64,000 nt of DNA from Lachnospiraceae bacterium FE2018 (lineage in GTDB: Bacteria > Bacillota > Clostridia > Lachnospirales > Lachnospiraceae): NCBI GenBank assembly GCA_000702845.1, contig JNKK01000001.1:1-64000 (forward strand), in the 5' to 3' direction. The notes beneath the pieces are model-generated. The model was not told the origin of the DNA. It saw only the letters and a list, made by a program, of their open reading frames with translations, and did not search any database. Position numbers and translations under genes: made by a program. Shown here one piece after another: positions 25,377-35,102 of the stretch (its first letter is position 1; each line of letters opens with the position of its first letter).

Positions 25377-26230
25377 ATTTTGAACACTTTAATTACGGGG
25401 AAGAGCGGCGGTATTCATTTCTGCAGGTTCCAAAGCTCCTTCTGGAGGAGCCGGAATTCAAAAGCTTAAGCGGGGACGCGAAGCTTTTATACAGCCTGAT
25501 GCTGGAGCGGGGATATCTCTCCCGGATAAACGGATGGTATGACGAACGGGGACACCCGTTCATTTTTTTCACCATCGAAGAGGTGATGAAAAGCCTGTCG
25601 ATCGGACGGTCAAAGGCAATCGGGCTTCTTTCGGACCTGGAAAAGTCAGGGCTGATCCTGCGTGTCCGTCAGGGACTCGGAAAGCCGAACAGGATCTATG
25701 TCGGGCGGTTTTATTCCGGAGAGAACCCGGCAGACTTCAGGAAGTATGAAAATCAGACTTCAGGAAGTCCGGAAATCAACCTTCAGGAAGTCCGGATATC
25801 GGACACTAATAAAACTGATAAAAGTAAAACAGAGAAGAATAAAACCAATCTTATCAATCAGATGGATCCGGTTGATGAGATACGGACATTTTTTGATATC
25901 AGCTGCGGATTTGAGGCGCTGAAAGCTGATTACCCGTACCGCGCTGACCAGCTGGAGGAGATCCGGGAGCTGCTTGTGGAGGTATGTACAACAACGAAGC
26001 CGACGATCCGGATCTCGGGAGAAGACAAGCCGGCAGCGGTTGTGATCAGCCGCCTGAAACAACTGAACAGCAGCCATATCTGCTATGTCATGGACTGCCT
26101 TGGTGAGAACACGACGAAGATTACCAACATCCGTCAGTATCTCCTGGCAGTCCTTTATAATGCGCCGGTCACGATCAGCAGCTATTACCAGACACTGGTC
26201 AGCCACGACATGGCACAGGGGCTGGTGTAA
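25373..26230 (+). CDS. RepA-like replication initiator (ICE-1)
   Basis: The 285-aa protein has an N-terminal RepA_N-type winged-helix pattern: RYSFLQVPKLLLEEPEFK, LSGDAKLLYSLMLERGYLS, a FTIEEVMKSLSIGRSKAIGLL helix pair and LGKPNRIYVGRF. A C-terminal domain ends VTISSYYQTLVSHDM. Such proteins start plasmid-like replication of ICEs. ATG 25373 is used; the frame opens earlier but only as overlap with the Cys-rich gene. ParA follows 33 bp later. A paralogue with the same plan is at 40774. Confidence 0.85.
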   Translation: MNFEHFNYGEERRYSFLQVPKLLLEEPEFKSLSGDAKLLYSLMLERGYLSRINGWYDERGHPFIFFTIEEVMKSLSIGRSKAIGLLSDLEKSGLILRVRQGLGKPNRIYVGRFYSGENPADFRKYENQTSGSPEINLQEVRISDTNKTDKSKTEKNKTNLINQMDPVDEIRTFFDISCGFEALKADYPYRADQLEEIRELLVEVCTTTKPTIRISGEDKPAAVVISRLKQLNSSHICYVMDCLGENTTKITNIRQYLLAVLYNAPVTISSYYQTLVSHDMAQGLV

Positions 26231-26263
26231 AGAACCGGCAGAAACGGAGGTGAAAGACCATTT

Positions 26264-27094
26264 ATGGCAAAGAAAAAGGCAACCATCATTGCCATCGCGA
26301 ACCAGAAAGGGGGAACAGCCAAAACAACGACCTGTGAAAATCTGGGGATCGGGCTGGCAGATGAGGGGAAGGATGTCCTGCTGGTGGATGTGGACCCGCA
26401 GGGAAGCCTCACCATTGCACTCGGCAACCAGATGCCGGATGAGATGGAGCCGACGCTGGCTGACATGATGGAGCGGGTGATCAGGGACGAACCGATCCTT
26501 CCGTGTGAAGGAGTCCTGAAGCATCCGGAGGGCGTGGATCTCATGCCCGGAAACATCGCGCTTTCCGGTCTGGAGGCATCACTTATCAACGTGATGAGCC
26601 GGGAGACGATTTTGAAGCAGTATCTGAACACCCTGAAGGACCGCTACGACTATATCCTTCTGGATGGATCTCCGTCACTGGGTATGCTGACGATCAACAT
26701 GCTGGCAGCGGCTGATTCCGTCCTGGTGCCGGTGCAGGCCCAGTACCTGTCTGCCAAGGGATTGGAGCAGCTGCTCGGAACTGTGTCCAAGGTCCGGCGC
26801 CAGATCAATCCGAAGCTTCGGATCGAGGGCGTGCTGCTCACGATGGTCGATCAGAGGACCAATTACGCGAAGGAGATCGCGGAGCTGATCCGGGAGACAT
26901 ACGGGAAGCAGATCAAAATCTACAAGAGTGAGATTCCAAGATCCATCCGTGCAGCTGAAATAAGTGCGGCAGGCCGCAGTATTTTCAGACACGACCCGAA
27001 GGGAAAAGTGGCGGAGGCATACAGAAACCTGACAAAGGAGGTTCTGGCAGATGGAAACAGGAGCCTGAAACGAAGCAAAGAGGAATGTCTTTGA
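26264..27094 (+). CDS. ParA-family ATPase (ICE-1)
   Basis: The 276-aa protein has the deviant Walker A motif NQKGGTAKTTT with Ala in place of the usual Gly/Val, the DVDPQGSLTIALG motif and YDYILLDGSPSLGML. It is the partition/maintenance ATPase of the element and is distinct from the chromosomal ParA at 11706. It normally sits immediately before parB, but here the 5.3-kb surface-protein gene separates them. Confidence 0.9.
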   Translation: MAKKKATIIAIANQKGGTAKTTTCENLGIGLADEGKDVLLVDVDPQGSLTIALGNQMPDEMEPTLADMMERVIRDEPILPCEGVLKHPEGVDLMPGNIALSGLEASLINVMSRETILKQYLNTLKDRYDYILLDGSPSLGMLTINMLAAADSVLVPVQAQYLSAKGLEQLLGTVSKVRRQINPKLRIEGVLLTMVDQRTNYAKEIAELIRETYGKQIKIYKSEIPRSIRAAEISAAGRSIFRHDPKGKVAEAYRNLTKEVLADGNRSLKRSKEECL

Positions 27095-27107
27095 GAGGAG
27101 GAAGTTC

Positions 27108-30100
27108 ATGAGGACAGGAAAACAGAGGGTGCTTTCACTGATTCTGGTGGTCGTTTTTCTGATCGGAGCGGTTGCCATACCGGCTACCGCGTCCGGAACG
27201 AGTGATAAATCAGAAGCAGCGGAACAGGCATTATCTTCCGTGTCCGCAGCGGATGCGGAAAAAACAGAAGAGCAGGTGAAAGCAGAACAGACAGAAACCA
27301 AAACGGCAGAAGCAGCAAACGCTTCTGTCAGCAGTGCGTCTGTTGCCGAGCCAGAGGAAGGGGCAAAAACGGACGCAGAAAAGCAGGCGGCAAATACAGG
27401 AACTGCAGCCGCTGAAAAGACGGAAACAGATAAAGGAACATCAGACAGCAAAAACTCAGGAACACCTGCAGGAAATAATTCAACTGCGGGATCTTCCACA
27501 GGGAAAACGGAAGCTGCTGATAACGTGAAGGAACAGCCGGCAGAGGTCTCCAAATCCGAAGCCGGAACAGAGCCGGATCCGGAAAAGAAATCCCTGGACG
27601 AGATGACAGATGAGGAGATCCTGATTGCCGGAGAATCGCTCCTGAAAACCGCAATCGCGGAAGCGGACAAGAGACGTGGAGATCTCGATATCATTTTCAG
27701 CGGTGATGACCTGGCACTGTATATCCGATACCAGGAGGTCAAGCGGAAAGCACAGACCACCAGGTCAGGCAGAAAGATGCTGAAAGCTGCATCTGCGCAG
27801 GCGGAGATTAAGCATATTTACGCAAAGGACTACGGCCCGCTGATCCAGATGGCGAGCGCAGTGACACAGGAGTTCCCGTATATGCGGCCGGTCGGCACAC
27901 ACGTTCATTATGATACGGAGACAAACAACGCCGTGTACTGTGCAAATATCAACCGACACTTTGTCAGTGACACAATCTACGAAGTGGCCGGACAGTGGAA
28001 AGACGATGAGATGTATTCCGCACTTTCCTATGTCTTTGAAAAAGGCGTGAGAAAGCTGAACGGGACTGCCAAAAAGAAGTATTCCACCGGAGATTCGACA
28101 CGCGACTGGTACGCAACACAGATGGCGGTCTGGGGAATCCTGCACCACTTCGGCATCAAGGACGCGAAAGGCTGGGATGCCGGATTCGATATGAACCAGA
28201 CACAGGCCATCGGCGGTTACGAAAACGTGTATAACATGATGCACAAGCTGTATGATGACGCGCTTTACTACGCATCCAAGAAAAACGACGGAAGCGCAAG
28301 CGATCCGTACTTTGTTATGGAGAATCCGGATTATAAGCTGATCCTTCAGGGAAAGACGGACGTGCCGTTTTATATCACATCCGCAGAGGAGCCGGTTTAT
28401 ACCCTGGATATCAAGGGTTCATCGAATGCCAGCGAAGCATCCGTTGTCCTGCATAAGAAGGACTACGATAACAGCCAGAGGTGGAAGCTGGAAAGTACCG
28501 GGGAAGCAGGGTACTACTTCATCAAAAATGAGCAGTCCGGAAAGTATCTGGAAACAGACGGAACCGGCAACAACGATGATATCCAGCAGAACACAAAGGA
28601 CGGCTCCGACAAGCAGAAGTGGAACATGATTGCTGCAGCAGACGGAACCGTGCAGTTCGCACCGAAAGCAGCTCCGGGCAAACGCATCGATGTCAAAAAC
28701 GGCGTGTTTGTAAACGGTACAAACGTACGGCTTTACAAAGCAACGAACGGGAAATCCCAGATGTTTCGCTGTGAGCCGGCAGATGTCCGTGTGAAGAACG
28801 TTTCATCCGACGGAAAATATCTGCAGACGGACTGGATCGATGTGGAAGCGGACGGGGATCTGGTTTCCAGAAAGTATTCGCTTGTGGATGCTCCCAAGGG
28901 TGCTTCCATCGTATATGAGAGTGAAACAAATCCGCTGAGCCGTGTAGCAGTACGTGTGCCGATTGCATCGATTCCTGCAGGCGGCCAGTGTGATTTCAAG
29001 ATCAAAGTTGAGGCTACGTTCAGCAAGCCATCGGTGAGCTATCTGGCAATCAACGATGCTTCCACACAGGAGCTGCTGGTCGCGGGTAACTCCTCGCAGG
29101 TAACGGTTTCAGACAGACTCGCGGTCTACACGATTCCGATTTTCGGAGGTGTGAAGGTTAACAAACGCGATGCGGATACAAAGGATACCGTCCCGCAGGG
29201 TGACGCAAGCCTGAAGGGAGCAGCTTTTGAGATCATCAACAAGAGCGGCTATCCCGTTATCGTAAGCGGCAAGGAGTATGCGGACGGAGCGGTCACTAAA
29301 ACGATCACGACAGATGACAAAGGCTATGCGGCAACCGGGAATAAGGATCTGCAGGTCGGAACCTACCTGATCCGTGAGTCCGGCGCCCCGACCGGTTATC
29401 TCGGGGAGGGTGTCACCGAGCGAACCTTCACGCTGACTGCACTGGAGGAAGGCGTCCTGTATGACATGACAGCCCCTGACAACGCGATTCATAACAAGGT
29501 CATCATGGGCGGCGTCAGAATTAAAAAGCAGGACAGCCATTATCAGGATGATGAAGCCCAGGGTGATGCCATACTGAAGGATGCGGAGTTTACCATCACC
29601 AACAAGAGTAAAAACGCGGTTGTGGTCGGAGGGAAATCCTTTGCAAGCGGAAAAGATGTGATGATCATCCGAACCGACGAGAAGGGAATTGCCCAGACAG
29701 CAGCGGATGCACTTCCGTACGGGTCCTATGAGATCCGTGAGACAAAAAATTCAAACGGATATCTGCTGAATTCCGTCTGGAAGAAGTCCTTCCAGATCCG
29801 TGAGAACGGAAAGATCGTGGATCTGACGCAGGAACCCTGTGATGAGGATGTCATCCGCGGCGGCGTTGAGATCGAAAAACGCGATAAGGAGCTGGACAAG
29901 AACGAGGCACTCGGCGGTGCATCCCTTGAAGGAATTGAATTTACGATCACGAACGCATCGAAGCTGCGCGTGTGGATCGATGAAAAAAGCTTTGAGCCTG
30001 GAGCAGAGATCACGAAGATCTATACGGATGAAGACGGTCATGCATCCCTTCCGGCTGATTATTTCCCATATGGAACCTATACCATTCAGGAGACGGCAAC

Positions 30101-32375
30101 CAATGAGAGCTATCTTCTGACGGACGGTGAACCGAGAACATTTAAGATCGTTACGGACGGGGAGATCGTAAAAGCGAATACAGAAGGAGACGGACTGAAC
30201 TTCCGGAACCAGGTCGTGCGAAACGAGATCAGCTTCAACAAGATCGCGGACGGCACCAATGCCCGTATGGACAGAATCGCTTTTGTCCTGACCATGATGA
30301 AGACAGGAGAGCAACATGTGATTGTTACGGATCGGAACGGAATGTTCCATTCCGGCGGAAAAACCAATCCGCATTCACAGAGAACGAATGCAAATGATGC
30401 CCTGCTGGAGAAATATCAGGATGAGGATGCCGTAATCCCCGCGGACGAGACAGATCCAAAAGCGGGCCTCTGGTTCAGCAAAGGCCAGAAGGGATCCGAA
30501 GCACCGGTCAGGGATGATCTCGGAGCTCTTCCATACGGAGAGTACCGGATGGAGGAACTCCACTGTGAGAACAACACCGGCTATACGCGTCTGGACGTGA
30601 AGTTCTATGTGGACGATGACAAGACCGTGCTGCCGGTGATCGACCTCGGTACCATGACGGATGATGAGGAGGAAAAGCCGGAGATCGGGACACAGGCCGC
30701 GGCAGAGGATACCGGAACCAATGAAACACAGGCTTCAAAGAAAACAACTATCATCGATACCGTAAAATACGAAAACCTGAAGGCTGATGGCAAGACCGAG
30801 TACACAATGTACGGGAAACTTATGATCGTGCCGGACGGGGCAGGCGAAGCAAAAGAACTTCTGGTGAACGGCAAACCGGTAACTGCCGAAAAGACCTTCA
30901 AGCCGGAGAAAAAGAACGGGACCGTAGAGATGACGTTCACGTTTGATTCCTCCGCCCTTGCAGGCATGAAGACCGTTGTGTTCGAAGAAGTGCGAAACGG
31001 AAAGCTGGTCGTGGCCGCGCATGCGGATCCAAAAGATGAGGGACAGCAGGTATCGATCGTAGACTTCGGAACCACGGCAACAGACGGGAAAACCGGAACC
31101 CATGAATCGGAGGCTTCCAAGGATACCGTCTTTATCGATGTCGTGAAATATCAGGGACTGACCCCGGGTAAACAGTACGTCCTGAAAGGAACGCTGATGG
31201 ATGCGGATACCGGAAAGGAACTGCTGATAAACGGCAGGCCGGTAACCGCAGAGAAAGAGTTCACGCCGGAGAAGAAAGACGGCAGTGTGGAAGTGGAATT
31301 CCATCTTGATTCCTCCGCGCTCGCAGGCAGGGAAACAGTTGTATTTGAGAATCTCTACCGGGACGGGAAAAAGATCGCAGTTCATACGGATATCAAAGAC
31401 GAAGGGCAGAAGATTAAAACCATTTCGATCGGAACGACCGCAACCGATCAGAAAACAGGAACGCATGAATCTGAGGCATCGAAAAAGGCAGTCTTTATCG
31501 ATGTCGTGAAATATCAGGGACTGACCCCGGGCAAAAAATATGTTCTGAAAGGAACCCTGATGGATGCGGATACCGGAAAGCAGCTGCTCGTAAACGGAAA
31601 GGCGGTAACGGCAGAGAAGGAATTCACACCTGACAAGAAGGATGGAAGCGTAAAGATGGAATTCAAACTGGACACTTCTGCACTTGCAGGAAAGGAAACG
31701 GTTGTGTTCGAAGATCTCTATCGGGACGGCAAAAAGATTGCGGCCCATGCGGATATCAAAGATGAGGGTCAGAAGATCACGATTATTAAGATCAAAACCA
31801 AAGCCATTGATAAGGAAACAGAGACACAAAACGCCGTGCCGGGTAAGAAGACAGTGATTGTCGATACCGTGAGCTATGAGGGCCTTATTCCGGGAAAAGA
31901 ATACACCCTGAAGGGAACCCTGATGGATGCGAAAACCGGAAAGCCGCTGAAGGTGAACGGCAAAGAGGTAACTGCTGAGAAAACCTTCAAGCCTGGCAAG
32001 GCAAAGGGCATGGTGGAGATGGAATTCAAACTGGATTCTTCTGCGCTGGCAGATAAGAAAACGGTTGTTTTTGAGGATCTGTTTCATGAAAAAGTCAAGG
32101 TGGCTTCTCATGCGGATCTGAAAGATAAAAATCAGACTGTAACATTTAAGAGTCCGACACCTACGCCAACACCGACGCCATCTTATACGCCGGCATCGGG
32201 AACTCCCAATGTGAGTACACCATCTACACCGGTAACGCCGTCGAAGTCCACTTCAATCAAGGCAAAGCCGGTAAAGACAGGCGACAACTCCAAAACGGCA
32301 GTCTGGGTTGTGCTGATGGCCCTTGCGGGAGCAGCAGGCACAGGGCTTGCACTCTATCAGAAAAGGAAAAAATGA
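27108..32375 (+). CDS. Giant thioester/VaFE-repeat cell-wall surface protein
   Basis: The 1755-aa secreted protein has a signal peptide (1-29) and an Ala/Glu/Lys/Thr-rich stalk (30-160). A thioester domain follows, with the motif YC at Cys278 and TQMAVW with Gln338, the two residues expected to form the internal Cys-Gln thioester used for covalent host attachment. A ricin-like segment (about 430-556; QRWKLESTGEAGYYFIKNEQ) and SpaA-like Cna-B domains starting near 678, 800, 918 and 1037 come next. Four VaFE-type repeats start near 1215, 1341, 1461 and 1581 (VVKYQGLTPGKQYVLKGTLM). A Pro/Thr linker leads to a sortase-like VKTGD motif, a membrane helix and a basic tail. It starts 14 bp after parA and is probably co-transcribed with it. 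Confidence 0.9.
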   Translation: MRTGKQRVLSLILVVVFLIGAVAIPATASGTSDKSEAAEQALSSVSAADAEKTEEQVKAEQTETKTAEAANASVSSASVAEPEEGAKTDAEKQAANTGTAAAEKTETDKGTSDSKNSGTPAGNNSTAGSSTGKTEAADNVKEQPAEVSKSEAGTEPDPEKKSLDEMTDEEILIAGESLLKTAIAEADKRRGDLDIIFSGDDLALYIRYQEVKRKAQTTRSGRKMLKAASAQAEIKHIYAKDYGPLIQMASAVTQEFPYMRPVGTHVHYDTETNNAVYCANINRHFVSDTIYEVAGQWKDDEMYSALSYVFEKGVRKLNGTAKKKYSTGDSTRDWYATQMAVWGILHHFGIKDAKGWDAGFDMNQTQAIGGYENVYNMMHKLYDDALYYASKKNDGSASDPYFVMENPDYKLILQGKTDVPFYITSAEEPVYTLDIKGSSNASEASVVLHKKDYDNSQRWKLESTGEAGYYFIKNEQSGKYLETDGTGNNDDIQQNTKDGSDKQKWNMIAAADGTVQFAPKAAPGKRIDVKNGVFVNGTNVRLYKATNGKSQMFRCEPADVRVKNVSSDGKYLQTDWIDVEADGDLVSRKYSLVDAPKGASIVYESETNPLSRVAVRVPIASIPAGGQCDFKIKVEATFSKPSVSYLAINDASTQELLVAGNSSQVTVSDRLAVYTIPIFGGVKVNKRDADTKDTVPQGDASLKGAAFEIINKSGYPVIVSGKEYADGAVTKTITTDDKGYAATGNKDLQVGTYLIRESGAPTGYLGEGVTERTFTLTALEEGVLYDMTAPDNAIHNKVIMGGVRIKKQDSHYQDDEAQGDAILKDAEFTITNKSKNAVVVGGKSFASGKDVMIIRTDEKGIAQTAADALPYGSYEIRETKNSNGYLLNSVWKKSFQIRENGKIVDLTQEPCDEDVIRGGVEIEKRDKELDKNEALGGASLEGIEFTITNASKLRVWIDEKSFEPGAEITKIYTDEDGHASLPADYFPYGTYTIQETATNESYLLTDGEPRTFKIVTDGEIVKANTEGDGLNFRNQVVRNEISFNKIADGTNARMDRIAFVLTMMKTGEQHVIVTDRNGMFHSGGKTNPHSQRTNANDALLEKYQDEDAVIPADETDPKAGLWFSKGQKGSEAPVRDDLGALPYGEYRMEELHCENNTGYTRLDVKFYVDDDKTVLPVIDLGTMTDDEEEKPEIGTQAAAEDTGTNETQASKKTTIIDTVKYENLKADGKTEYTMYGKLMIVPDGAGEAKELLVNGKPVTAEKTFKPEKKNGTVEMTFTFDSSALAGMKTVVFEEVRNGKLVVAAHADPKDEGQQVSIVDFGTTATDGKTGTHESEASKDTVFIDVVKYQGLTPGKQYVLKGTLMDADTGKELLINGRPVTAEKEFTPEKKDGSVEVEFHLDSSALAGRETVVFENLYRDGKKIAVHTDIKDEGQKIKTISIGTTATDQKTGTHESEASKKAVFIDVVKYQGLTPGKKYVLKGTLMDADTGKQLLVNGKAVTAEKEFTPDKKDGSVKMEFKLDTSALAGKETVVFEDLYRDGKKIAAHADIKDEGQKITIIKIKTKAIDKETETQNAVPGKKTVIVDTVSYEGLIPGKEYTLKGTLMDAKTGKPLKVNGKEVTAEKTFKPGKAKGMVEMEFKLDSSALADKKTVVFEDLFHEKVKVASHADLKDKNQTVTFKSPTPTPTPTPSYTPASGTPNVSTPSTPVTPSKSTSIKAKPVKTGDNSKTAVWVVLMALAGAAGTGLALYQKRKK

Positions 32376-32450
32376 TTAAAACAACAGAGAGAAGACGTCA
32401 GGACGTGGAGAAAATGGTTCTGACGTTTTCTCTATCCGGAGGGAAATGAG

Positions 32451-32567
32451 ATGAAGAACAGATTAAAAGCATACGCAGAGCGGATCAAAGAAATGCAGGC
32501 AAAGGCCATGGAGGAAACCACCGATGGCAGAAAAAAGAAGGAAGCTGGCGCTCGGAAGAGTAGATGA
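32451..32567 (+). CDS. Small basic protein overlapping parB start
   Basis: A 38-aa frame (MKNRLKAYAERIKEMQAK...) starts at ATG 32451 with GGAGGGAAATGAG before it and ends 44 bp inside the next gene in another frame. It is helical and Lys/Arg-rich. The good ribosome-binding site and its position suggest a real leader-type gene that couples translation to ParB. No family is recognised. Confidence 0.45.
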   Translation: MKNRLKAYAERIKEMQAKAMEETTDGRKKKEAGARKSR

Positions 32568-33450
32568 TCTTTTCTCGACAGAGAAAGAGCGTACAGAGCA
32601 GAAACAGGAACGAGTTCAGGAAATCCCGCTTACGGAACTGCATCCATTTAAGAATCATCCGTTCAAAGTAGTGGATGATGAAGCAATGCTGCGTACGGTC
32701 GAGAGTGTTTCACAGTATGGAATACTCGCCCCGTTGATTGCAAGGGAAAGAGAGGAAGGCGGATATGAATTGATCTCAGGACACAGGCGGAAGCATGCGG
32801 CGGAATTAGCCGGTCTTGAAAAGCTGCCGGTGATCGTCAGGGATCTGGATGACGATGCAGCAACGATCCTGATGGTGGACTCGAACCTGCAGCGTGAAAC
32901 CATCCTCCCAAGCGAGCGGGCCTGGGCGTACAGGCTGAAGCTTGAGGCGATGAAACATCAGGGAAAACGGACGGATTTAACTTCGTGCCAACTTGGCACG
33001 AAGTTGAGAACGGATGAAAGAGTTGCCAATGGAACAAACGACAGTGCGAGAACAGTCCAGCGTTTCATCCGCCTGACCTACCTGATCCCGGATCTTCTGG
33101 AACTGGTGGATCAGAAGAAGCTGGCGTTTAACCCTGCCGTGGAACTCTCCTATCTTTCCGAGGAGCAGCAGAATAATTTTCTTGAGGCAATGCATTACGC
33201 GCAGACGACTCCTTCCCTGTCCCAGTCACAGCGGATCAAAAAACTAGCGGCTGATGGACTGTGTACACTGGAGGCGATGTGCGCTGTCATGTCCGAAGAA
33301 AAGAAGGAGATGATGGACCGCGTCACATTCAAAGGAGACGAGCTGCGGAAGTATTTTCCGAAGTCATACACACCGAAACAGATGCAGGAAACGATTATTA
33401 AGCTGCTGGCACAGTGGCAGAAGAAGAAACAAAGAGATATGAGCTTATAA
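32524..33450 (+). CDS. ParB-family partition protein (ICE-1)
   Basis: The 308-aa protein has a ParB N-terminal nuclease-like fold with ELHPFKNHPFKV, the binding motif GHRRKHAAELAG and DDDAATILMVDSNLQRE. A helix-turn-helix region (ARTVQRFIRLTYLIPDL) and the C-terminal KYFPKSYTPKQMQETI follow. It is the partner of the ParA at 26264. A closely related paralogue is at 42508, with the same PKSYTPKQM end. The next gene starts 14 bp later. Confidence 0.88.
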   Translation: MAEKRRKLALGRVDDLFSTEKERTEQKQERVQEIPLTELHPFKNHPFKVVDDEAMLRTVESVSQYGILAPLIAREREEGGYELISGHRRKHAAELAGLEKLPVIVRDLDDDAATILMVDSNLQRETILPSERAWAYRLKLEAMKHQGKRTDLTSCQLGTKLRTDERVANGTNDSARTVQRFIRLTYLIPDLLELVDQKKLAFNPAVELSYLSEEQQNNFLEAMHYAQTTPSLSQSQRIKKLAADGLCTLEAMCAVMSEEKKEMMDRVTFKGDELRKYFPKSYTPKQMQETIIKLLAQWQKKKQRDMSL

Positions 33451-33464
33451 AGGAGAAAATCGAT

Positions 33465-33800
33465 ATGCAGAGAGCAGAAATGTTTTCAATCAATGTCACA
33501 AGAGAGGAACTGGAACAATTCGGAGATCTGATGATGAGTACAATCAATCAGCTGGAATCCACACAGGAGATATTGACGGATCTGTACAATGTGCTGTGGT
33601 CTGCAGCTCGTAACGCAGACCGCCTGGAGCGTGAGGAGGAAGAGAGTCCCTGCGACGACTGCGATGAATCCTGTCCGTATAACGAGAAGGAAAAAACAGA
33701 GGGGAGTCTGCAGGAGGAGAATCCGCACAGGGTTCCGTCAGTCAAGGAGTTAAAGACAATGACACTAAGGGAACTTCTCCAGATGGCTGCAGAGGCATGA
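33465..33800 (+). CDS. Small ICE protein with acidic Cys cluster
   Basis: The 111-aa protein begins MQRAEMFSINVTREELEQFG, with AAAGGAG upstream. A helical half is followed by an acidic segment with CDDCDESC, possibly a metal site, and a C-terminal helix TLRELLQMAAEA. Function is unknown. It sits in the parB-pcfB interval where ICEs often carry small variable genes. Confidence 0.6.
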   Translation: MQRAEMFSINVTREELEQFGDLMMSTINQLESTQEILTDLYNVLWSAARNADRLEREEEESPCDDCDESCPYNEKEKTEGSLQEENPHRVPSVKELKTMTLRELLQMAAEA

Positions 33801-33847
33801 AAATGAGACCTGCCATACCAGCCAGCCTAAAAAGGGGGTGATCCAGC

Positions 33848-34366
33848 ATGCAGGAAGAAGTTGAGAACAGGACCGTAAATCTTGTCGTGTCAACATCCAG
33901 ACTGACCGTGCGTGCCCTGATGAGCGGAATCGCAAAGTTTCTGAACCGGGCGAATCACCGGGTACAGATCAGAAAGGATGCCAGGTACCAGCAGAAGGTC
34001 AGGAGGAAGCAGGAAGGTCCCCGCGGCAAACAGACCGTCAGGCAGCTGGTCCGAAACAGCAACGGTCTGAAGCAGCTCCCGGTACAGGATGAGCATCTGA
34101 AGGAATTTGAGCGGGTGCTAAAAAAGTACGGTGTAGATTTTGCTATTACCAGAGAAGCCGGATCAGCAGCTCCCAGATATCTGGTTTTCTTTAAGGCCAA
34201 AGATGAATCGCTGCTTTCCAGTGTGCTGGCAGAGTGCACACAGCGGCAGCTGGATAAAAGCAAAGACAGGAAACCAAGTGTATTGAAGCGGCTGGAAAAA
34301 ATGAAAGCTATGCTGAAACCGGCACAGCAGAAAATCCGTCAGAAGGAAAAGGATCTTTCTCTGTAA
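33848..34366 (+). CDS. PcfB-like (DUF3801) conjugation protein, ICE-1
   Basis: The 172-aa basic protein begins MQEEVENRTVNLVVSTSRLT and contains GKQTVRQLVRNSNGLKQLPV and KKYGVDFAITRE. This is the pattern of PcfB/DUF3801 proteins that precede the VirD4 coupling protein in conjugative elements and are thought to work with it in relaxosome docking. Its paralogue is at 44664. Here a LytTR regulator pair separates it from virD4, whereas in the second module the two genes overlap. Confidence 0.85.
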   Translation: MQEEVENRTVNLVVSTSRLTVRALMSGIAKFLNRANHRVQIRKDARYQQKVRRKQEGPRGKQTVRQLVRNSNGLKQLPVQDEHLKEFERVLKKYGVDFAITREAGSAAPRYLVFFKAKDESLLSSVLAECTQRQLDKSKDRKPSVLKRLEKMKAMLKPAQQKIRQKEKDLSL

Positions 34367-34514
34367 GTGATTTTCATCCGGGATTTATTTTGGATGAGGA
34401 GCTAAAGTGAAAAGAGATACGATAAATAGGGAATAACAGTTATGGCGGCTGTTGGCCGCCAATACATAGTTTTCCGGGGAGAAGCTTTTATAAGACAAGT
34501 TCAATGTGGAAAAA

Positions 34515-34606
34515 CAGTAAGACTTTTTCATGTTTTTTACCGTTCATCTCTCTTAAAATACCGATGACCGCAATTCGCAACACAGATCCGGAAAAAACTG
34601 TATACT
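34515..34606 (+). promoter_or_regulatory. Probable LytTR-type regulatory region and promoter
   Basis: The 295-bp gap before the LytTR gene contains ACCGTTCAT (about 34541) and ATGACCGCAATTCGCAAC (about 34563-34580), similar to paired sites seen ahead of LytTR-DUF3021 genes. A TATACT -10 at 34601-34606 follows, without a good -35. A promoter lacking a -35 and preceded by direct binding sites fits activation by the LytTR protein itself. The rest of the gap shows no gene. Confidence 0.5.
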
Positions 34607-34661
34607 GAGAATCACAGAAACAAAGTCCGGACAACAAGCACTATGACAGGAGTGATGATCA

Positions 34662-35102
34662 TTGAAATTTCGAGTCATTATAGATAAAGCAAAAGAGGAA
34701 GAAGTCGTGGCAACGGTTCACCGGAGGACAGATTTGATTGATGAGATCGAATCACTGATACTCAGAGATGAGCAGACCGATGCACTGGCCGCATATCAGG
34801 AGGATGAGATCCGGCTGCTGGAGCTAAATGATGTGGAATGCATCACTGCAGATGACGGAAAAGTCTACGCGATTGCGGACGGTGGAAAGAGATACCTGCT
34901 GAAAAAACGGCTGTATGAGATCGAGGAGTCTTTGCCGCCGGAGTTCATCCGGATCAATAAATCCTCTATCGCGAACCGGAAACGGATCAGGCGGTTTACA
35001 ACGGCGATCTCCGGCGCGGTGGATGTGGAATTCAAGAGCGGTTTTAAAGAGTATGTGTCCCGCAGATGTTTTGCGGATCTGAAACGGAGGTATGGATTAT
35101 GA
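34662..35102 (+). CDS. LytTR-domain DNA-binding regulator
   Basis: The 146-aa protein lacks a receiver domain and consists of an N-terminal helical part (1-45) and a C-terminal LytTR domain (about 50-146; DVECITADDGKVYAI, LYEIEESLPPEFIRINKSS, RFTTAISGAVDVEFKSG). It starts with TTG, preceded by AGGAGTGATGA. Its stop overlaps the start of the DUF3021 gene. This two-gene module typically regulates its own operon and nearby transport genes; here it looks like cargo inserted between pcfB and virD4. Confidence 0.85.
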   Translation: MKFRVIIDKAKEEEVVATVHRRTDLIDEIESLILRDEQTDALAAYQEDEIRLLELNDVECITADDGKVYAIADGGKRYLLKKRLYEIEESLPPEFIRINKSSIANRKRIRRFTTAISGAVDVEFKSGFKEYVSRRCFADLKRRYGL

